From AC-32 sp963763475 (GTDB taxonomy: Bacteria > Actinomycetota > Thermoleophilia > Gaiellales > Gaiellaceae), in assembly GCA_963763475.1 (NCBI GenBank), contig CAVXOR010000002.1:248001-312000 (forward strand): a stretch of 64,000 nucleotides of DNA, written 5' to 3'. A program made the position numbers and the translations under genes. Shown one piece after another: positions 60,216 to 64,000 of the stretch. The notes below the pieces were generated by a model. The model searched no databases. It was not told the DNA's origin and was given only the letters and a program-made list of their open reading frames with translations. Within the stretch, counting starts at the first letter, position 1. Every line of letters starts with the position of its first letter.

Positions 60216-62026
60216 TCGAGCAGGTCGAGCGCCGCTTCCGGCTGCTTGAACGGCGGGATCACGTAGACGCCCGCGACCTTCTCGCGCGCCTCGGCGTACA
60301 GCTCCCGCGCCAGCGCCAGGCCCTCGGCGCCTGCGTTCGGCCCGGCCTGCTCCAGCCGCCGCTGGATCGCCTCGGGCACGACGATCCCCGGCACCTCGTT
60401 GTGCAGGCGCACGGCGAGCTGGTAGCTGCGGACGTAGAAGATCCCGAGCAGCAGCGGCACCGGCCAGCCGCCGATCAGCTCCTCGAAGCGGTCGAGGTAG
60501 GAGAGGTCGAAGAGCGCCTGCGTCATCGCGTAGCTCGCGCCGGCCTCGATCTTCTGGTGGAAGCGCTCGGCCTCGGTCGCGAGGTCGTCCGCAGACGGGT
60601 TGACCGCCACGCCGAGGAAGAACGAGGTCGGCGCGTCGATGCCCTTGCCGTTGTAGTCCTCGCCCGAGTTGAGCTTCGAGACGATCTGCGAGAGGCCGAT
60701 CGAGTCGACCTCGTAGACGCCGCGCGAGCCCGGGTAGTCGCCGATCTCGGGCGGGTCGCCGGTCACGGCCAGCACGTTGCGTACACCCTCGGCGTGGGCG
60801 CCGAGGAGCAGCGACTCGAGCCCCATGATCGAGGTGTCGCGCGGGGTGACGTGGGGGATGGTCTCGATCCCGCAGTCGCGCTCGATCGCGACCGAGGCCA
60901 TCAGCGCGTTCGCCCGGGCGCGGGCCATCGGGTTGTCGTTGATGTCGACGAAGCCGACCTTGCCCGACCGCTTCAGCTCGCGTGCCACCGCGAGCATCGC
61001 GTCGTAGGTACCGCCCTTCGGCGGGTCGAGCTCGACGCAGGTCGACCCACTCGTGCTCGCGCAGCTTGCGCGCCAGCTCGGTCTCGTACGCGCCGCGGTC
61101 GAGGTGCGGCTCGACGAGCTCGCGCTCGATCACGTCCAGGGGCGCGGTGGGCTTGCGCTCCGCCTCGACCGCCGAGGCGATCGCGGCGATCTCGAGCGGC
61201 GTCGTCCCGCAGCAGCCGCCGATCAGGCGGGCGCCGAGCTGGCGCGCGTGGGCCGCGAACTCGGCGAAGTACTCCGGCGTCGCGTGCGGGTAGATGACGC
61301 GGCCGCCGCTGAGGCTCGCGAGGCCGACGTTCGGGCAGCGCCGCCAGCGGAGGGCCGCCGTCCCCGGCCATGGCCTCGAGCGCCGCGAGCGCGGCGTGCA
61401 GCCCGGCGCCGTGGTTGGCGCCGATCGCGGCCAGCTCGAGCGGGCGCAGGCGCTCGGCCGCCGCCGACGCGGTCACGCCCGCGAGCGTCTCGGCGCCCTC
61501 GTCGAAGGTGAGCGTCGCGACGATCGGCAGGCTCGAGACGCCGCGCACCGCCTCGATCGCCGCTTCGAGCTCGTCGAGGTCGTAGAACGTCTCGACCATG
61601 AACAGGTCGATCCCGCGCCCGTCGAGCAGGGCCGCCTGCTCCGCGAAGAGCTCGCTGCGCAGCGCCGCCGGGACGGCCAGGTCGCCGAGCGGCCCGATCG
61701 AGCCGGCGACGAAGACGTCCCGGCCCGCGATCTCGCGCGCCTCTCGCGCCAGCTTCACGCCGGCGCTGTTGATCCGCTCGAACTCGTCCTCGAGGTAGAG
61801 CTGCGAGAGCTTGCGCCGGTTGGCGCCGAAGGTGTTCGTCTCGATCAGGTCGGCGCCTGCGCGGATGAAGCTCGTGTGCAACGTCACGACGCTCTCCGGA
61901 GCACGGAGGTTCGCCTCTTCCGGGCAGCGCAGGCGCGGGACGGCGCTCGTCACGAGGACGCCCATCCCGCCGTCGCCGACGACGATCGGGCCATGGTCGA
62001 GACGCTGTTCGAAATCGGCTGCTCAT
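60212..62026 (-). CDS. Homocysteine S-methyltransferase/methylenetetrahydrofolate reductase fusion (three frameshifts)
   Basis: ATG 62026 (MSSRF, then an extra T in TTT near 62013) leads to GPIVVGDGGMGVLVTSAVPRLRC, then the barrel HTSFIRAGADLIETNTFGANRRKL and AIGANHG. A second break at ~61332 restores LPNVGLASLSGG and GGCCGTTP (zinc Cys pair). A third at ~61040 leads to VELDPPKGGTYDAMLAVARELKRSGKVGFVDINDNPMARARANALMASVAIERDCGIETIPHVTPRD, a MetF-type TIM barrel to the end. Intact ~604 aa. The fusion makes methionine from homocysteine and 5-methyl-THF precursors in one chain. Confidence 0.88.
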
Positions 62027-62132
62027 GCGGCCTCGACTCTACTGACCGAGTGAACCAGAGCAGTCAACCGTAAAAGGGTGATAGATCAAGCGACCACCCC
62101 GGCGCGATACTCCGCCAGCAACATCGACGAGC

Positions 62133-62226
62133 GCCCCAATGCGGCAGGGGCAGAACGTCGAAAGCGGACGGGGCCCGATGCGGCGGGGCCCTTCCGACAC
62201 GGACAGGGCCCGATGCGGCGCGGCCC
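62133..62226 (-). promoter_or_regulatory. Three stem-loops sharing an ATGCGGC loop in the leader region
   Basis: Hairpins at 62133-62151 (GCCCC/GGGGC), 62171-62191 (GGGCCC/GGGCCC) and 62206-62226 (GGGCC/GGCCC) each present a loop containing ATGCGGC (GCCGCAT on the minus strand). The last two lie in a 35-bp tandem repeat (62166-62200, 62201-62235). They sit 107-200 bp upstream of the homocysteine methyltransferase/MTHFR start. Besides this, 62027-62424 holds only hairpins and no convincing gene. Confidence 0.5.
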
Positions 62227-62263
62227 CTCCGGAGATGTAACTGCGGCTCTCTCACGGGAGACT

Positions 62264-62292
62264 CAGGCGGGCCCGGGCGGCGGGCCCGCCTG
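62264..62292. other. 11-bp perfect GC hairpin
   Basis: CAGGCGGGCCC (62264-62274) and its complement GGGCCCGCCTG (62282-62292) with a 7-nt loop. No T-tract. It is in the gap between the fusion gene and the SDR and may separate their transcripts or belong to the leader of the fusion gene. Confidence 0.6.
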
Positions 62293-62392
62293 ATGTATGG
62301 ACCGGCTCAAGTTCGGGTATGGGTTGGTCGATTCAAAGAGGACTCCTTCGCCGGGGGACTGACGGCAATCATCCTGCGGCTCACGGAGTTTT

Positions 62393-62418
62393 CGGCGGCG
62401 GGCTCCGGCCCGCCGCCG
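62393..62418 (-). terminator. 11-bp GC hairpin right after the SDR stop
   Basis: CGGCGGCGGGC and its complement with a TCCG loop, 6-7 bp past the SDR stop. On the plus strand it is followed by GCCTTTTC, but on the minus strand by GAAAAC. So it lacks a proper U-tail for the SDR; it may still reduce read-through. Confidence 0.55.
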
Positions 62419-62424
62419 GCCTTT

Positions 62425-63172
62425 TCAGTGCAGGACGCGGCCTTCCATGCCGCCGGCGACGGTGACGATCTGGCCGGTTACATGGCCCGAGAGCTCGTCC
62501 GAGGCGAGCACGACGACCTGCGCCGCCACGTCCTCGGGCTGCGCGACCTTCTCCAGCGCCATCGTCCGGGTCACGCGGCGCAGCGTCTCCTCGTCGAGCG
62601 AGCCGCGCGTCATCGGCGACTCCGTCCAGCCGGGACAGACAGCGTTCACGCGCGCGCGAGGGGCGACCCGCACGACCTCGTTCTTCAGGCTCGGCAGCAG
62701 CCCGGAGACGATCGCCGCCTTGGCGGCCGCGTAGTCGGCGTGGCCGGCCTCGCCGAAGAGGCCCGCCGTCGAGCCGACGAGCACGAGCGACCCGTGCCCA
62801 CGCGAGGCGACTCCGCGCAGGAACCCGCGAGCCGTCAGGAAGGTCGCGGTCAGGTTCGCGCGCAGCGTCTCCTCCCAGCGCTCGAGCGGCAGCTCCCAGA
62901 CCGGCACGTCTTCTGCCGGCCAGATGCCCGCGACCGCCGCGCACACGTCGAGCGGACCCGCCTCCTCGAACAGCCGCTCGACCTCCGCCTCGACGCGCAG
63001 GTCGGCGCCGGCCACGGCCGCGGCTCTGAGCGCCTCGGCGCGCTCGCGCCCGCGGTGGTAGTGGGCGACCACCTCGCAGCCCTCGGCCATGAACAGGCCG
63101 CGCGCAGGCGGAGCCGATCCCGCCGGACGCGCCGGTTACGAGCACACGCTTCCCTGCGAGCCCCGTTTCCAC
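62425..63172 (-). CDS. Short-chain dehydrogenase/reductase (frameshifted)
   Basis: GTG 63172 encodes VETGLAGKRVLVTGASGGIGSACAR, the Rossmann TGxxxGxG motif. One extra base near 63096 (GGCC for GGC) breaks the frame; continuing, LFMAEGCEVVAHYHRGRERAEALRA is followed by VLVGSTAGLFGEAGHADYAAAKAA (catalytic Ser, Tyr, Lys) and NAVCPGWTESPMT and VTVAGGMEGRVLH. Intact ~248 aa, standard for classical SDRs. NAD(P)H-dependent, possibly 3-oxoacyl reduction. It is divergent from the DppA gene with only ~20 bp between starts. Confidence 0.85.
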
Positions 63173-63191
63173 GACGTGCAAGGCTACAAGC

Positions 63192-64000
63192 GTGAAGGTC
63201 TTCATCATCAGCGACATCGAGGGCGTCGCCGGGATCGTCAAGGGCGAGCAGACCGGCCCCGGTCCACACGGCGACGACACGCTCTTCGCCGGAGGGGCGC
63301 AAGCTCTACACCGAGGAGATCAACGCGGCCGTCCGCGGCGCGAAGGCCGCCGGCGCGACCGAGATCGTGGCGATGGACTGCCATGGCGCGGGCGGCGGCT
63401 TCACGTTCAACTCGCTGATCCCGGAGGAGCTCGACCCCGACTGCGAGTTCGTCGTGCAGGACGAGTGGACCGAGTACACCGAGTTCCTGGAACAGGGCGT
63501 CGACGCAGCGCTCTTCGTCGGCATGCACGCCCGCGCTGGCACCACGGAGGGCGTGCTCAACCACACCGTCTCTGGCGCGGACTTCCAGAACCTCTGGTTC
63601 AACGACACGCTCGTCGGCGAGACCGGCATCAACGCGGCGCTCTGCGGCAACTGGGGCTGCCCGGTCGTGCTCGTGACCGGCGACCAGGCTGCCTGCCAGG
63701 AAGGCACCGAGCTGCTCGGGCAGGGCCTGACGACCGTCCAGGTCAAGCGCGGCACCGGCGTGCAGAGCGCCCGGAACCTTGTTCCCTCGCGCGCGCGAGA
63801 GGCGATCGAGGCCGGCGCGAAGCAGGCGCTCTCCGACAGGAGCGCCGTCCAGCCTTACGATCCGGGCAGGCCGTGCGAGATCAAGGTCGAGTACAAGTGG
63901 ACCGGCCCTGTGTCGAAGCTCCGCTACCGCCACGGCGTCGAGATCCTCGACGACCGCACGATCGTCTCCCGCGCCGACGACTGGTGGACGGCGTGGAAGC
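63192..64000 (+). CDS. DppA-type D-aminopeptidase (frameshifted, cut by window end)
   Basis: GTG 63192: VKVFIISDIEGVAGIVKG has the N-terminal metal-binding Asp/Glu (SDIEG), GPHGDDTLFA includes a His ligand, then an extra G near 63291 breaks the frame before EGRKLYTEEINAAVRGAKAAGATEIVAMDCHGAGGG and FVGMHARAGTTEGVLNHTVS. The M55-family metallopeptidase DppA cleaves D-amino-acid peptides and forms a decamer. The window ends inside the C-terminal part (WTAWK). A link with cell-wall peptide recycling is inferred. Confidence 0.85.
   Translation, partial: MKVFIISDIEGVAGIVKGEQTGPGPHGDDTLFAGGAQALHRGDQRGRPRREGRRRDRDRGDGLPWRGRRLHVQLADPGGARPRLRVRRAGRVDRVHRVPGTGRRRSALRRHARPRWHHGGRAQPHRLWRGLPEPLVQRHARRRDRHQRGALRQLGLPGRARDRRPGCLPGRHRAARAGPDDRPGQARHRRAERPEPCSLARARGDRGRREAGALRQERRPALRSGQAVRDQGRVQVDRPCVEAPLPPRRRDPRRPHDRLPRRRLVDGVE

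Noticed and set aside
62166..62235. CRISPR-like array
   Set aside because: Only two adjacent 35-bp units with no spacer between them and no cas genes.
62078..62293. Plus-strand 71-codon ORF
   Set aside because: It covers the repeated GC hairpins; composition is biased by the 35-bp repeat and it has no RBS.

Overview
The window is a GC-rich chromosomal segment (roughly 70% G+C by eye) with dense, often overlapping genes, many GTG/TTG starts and few strong Shine-Dalgarno sequences. The gene content fits a Gram-positive actinobacterium, most likely class Thermoleophilia (Gaiellales/Solirubrobacterales type). This rests on a MarP-like protease, a heme A synthase, PAC2, an MtrAB/LpqB-like module, collagen-like, PASTA and RTX surface proteins, and a fused homocysteine methyltransferase/MTHFR. 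The lineage is inferred, not proven.

Layout. 0-8.2 kb (+): thioredoxin-fold protein (cut by the window edge), UbiB-like kinase (frameshifted), selD, an NMN-adenylyltransferase-like gene, a secreted cupredoxin-fold protein, an ApgM-like mutase, ctaA and a PAC2 protein. 8.2-16.2 kb (-): DipZ-like CcdA/thioredoxin fusion, an SF2 helicase, and a beta-oxidation pair (multifunctional enzyme and thiolase), both frameshifted. 17-21.3 kb (-): a tight run of XRE-TPR regulator, AlkA-like glycosylase, proC, pgl and an ArsR-like regulator. A 28-codon ORF with a near-perfect ribosome-binding site diverges from the XRE-TPR gene. 21.6-26 kb (+): VOC protein, small acidic protein, korAB and an alpha/beta hydrolase. 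26-32.5 kb: TauE transporter and a group of surface proteins (RTX, PASTA, Pro/Glu-rich, collagen-like/lamin-tail), then uppP.

32.5-38 kb (+): cupin, Gmad2 lipoprotein, response regulator, histidine kinase, beta-propeller protein and GerMN-Gmad2 lipoprotein. This looks like MtrAB-LpqB with LpqB split into two genes. 38-42.4 kb: YcaQ-like protein, NhaP antiporter, a small lipoprotein and a clan-A glycoside hydrolase. 42.4-48.5 kb (+): MarR regulator, two ABC-2 exporters, a GlsB-type membrane protein and an ABC exporter half-transporter (frameshifted). 48.5-52.4 kb: class III nucleotide cyclase, then an AraC/PhyH/cupin cluster.

52.49-58.56 kb is bounded by a perfect 27-bp direct repeat of the 3' end of tRNA-Asp, the signature of a tRNA-targeted integration. 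No integrase is left. Inside are an orphan class II glutamine amidotransferase preceded by a 53-codon ORF, a divergent promoter/operator region, an unknown 216-aa protein, a LapA-like protein, a flippase-like membrane protein, a CorA-type channel and small proteins. 58.6-64 kb: SnoaL-like protein, MarP-like protease, homocysteine methyltransferase/MTHFR fusion with an unusual leader, an SDR and a DppA-type aminopeptidase cut by the window end.

About a dozen conserved genes carry single-base frameshifts, half of them between 58.9 and 63.3 kb. I read most of these as sequence errors rather than decay and annotate the whole gene. A ~117-bp intergenic element occurs twice (28.83 and 33.42 kb) with a conserved, partly covarying hairpin.
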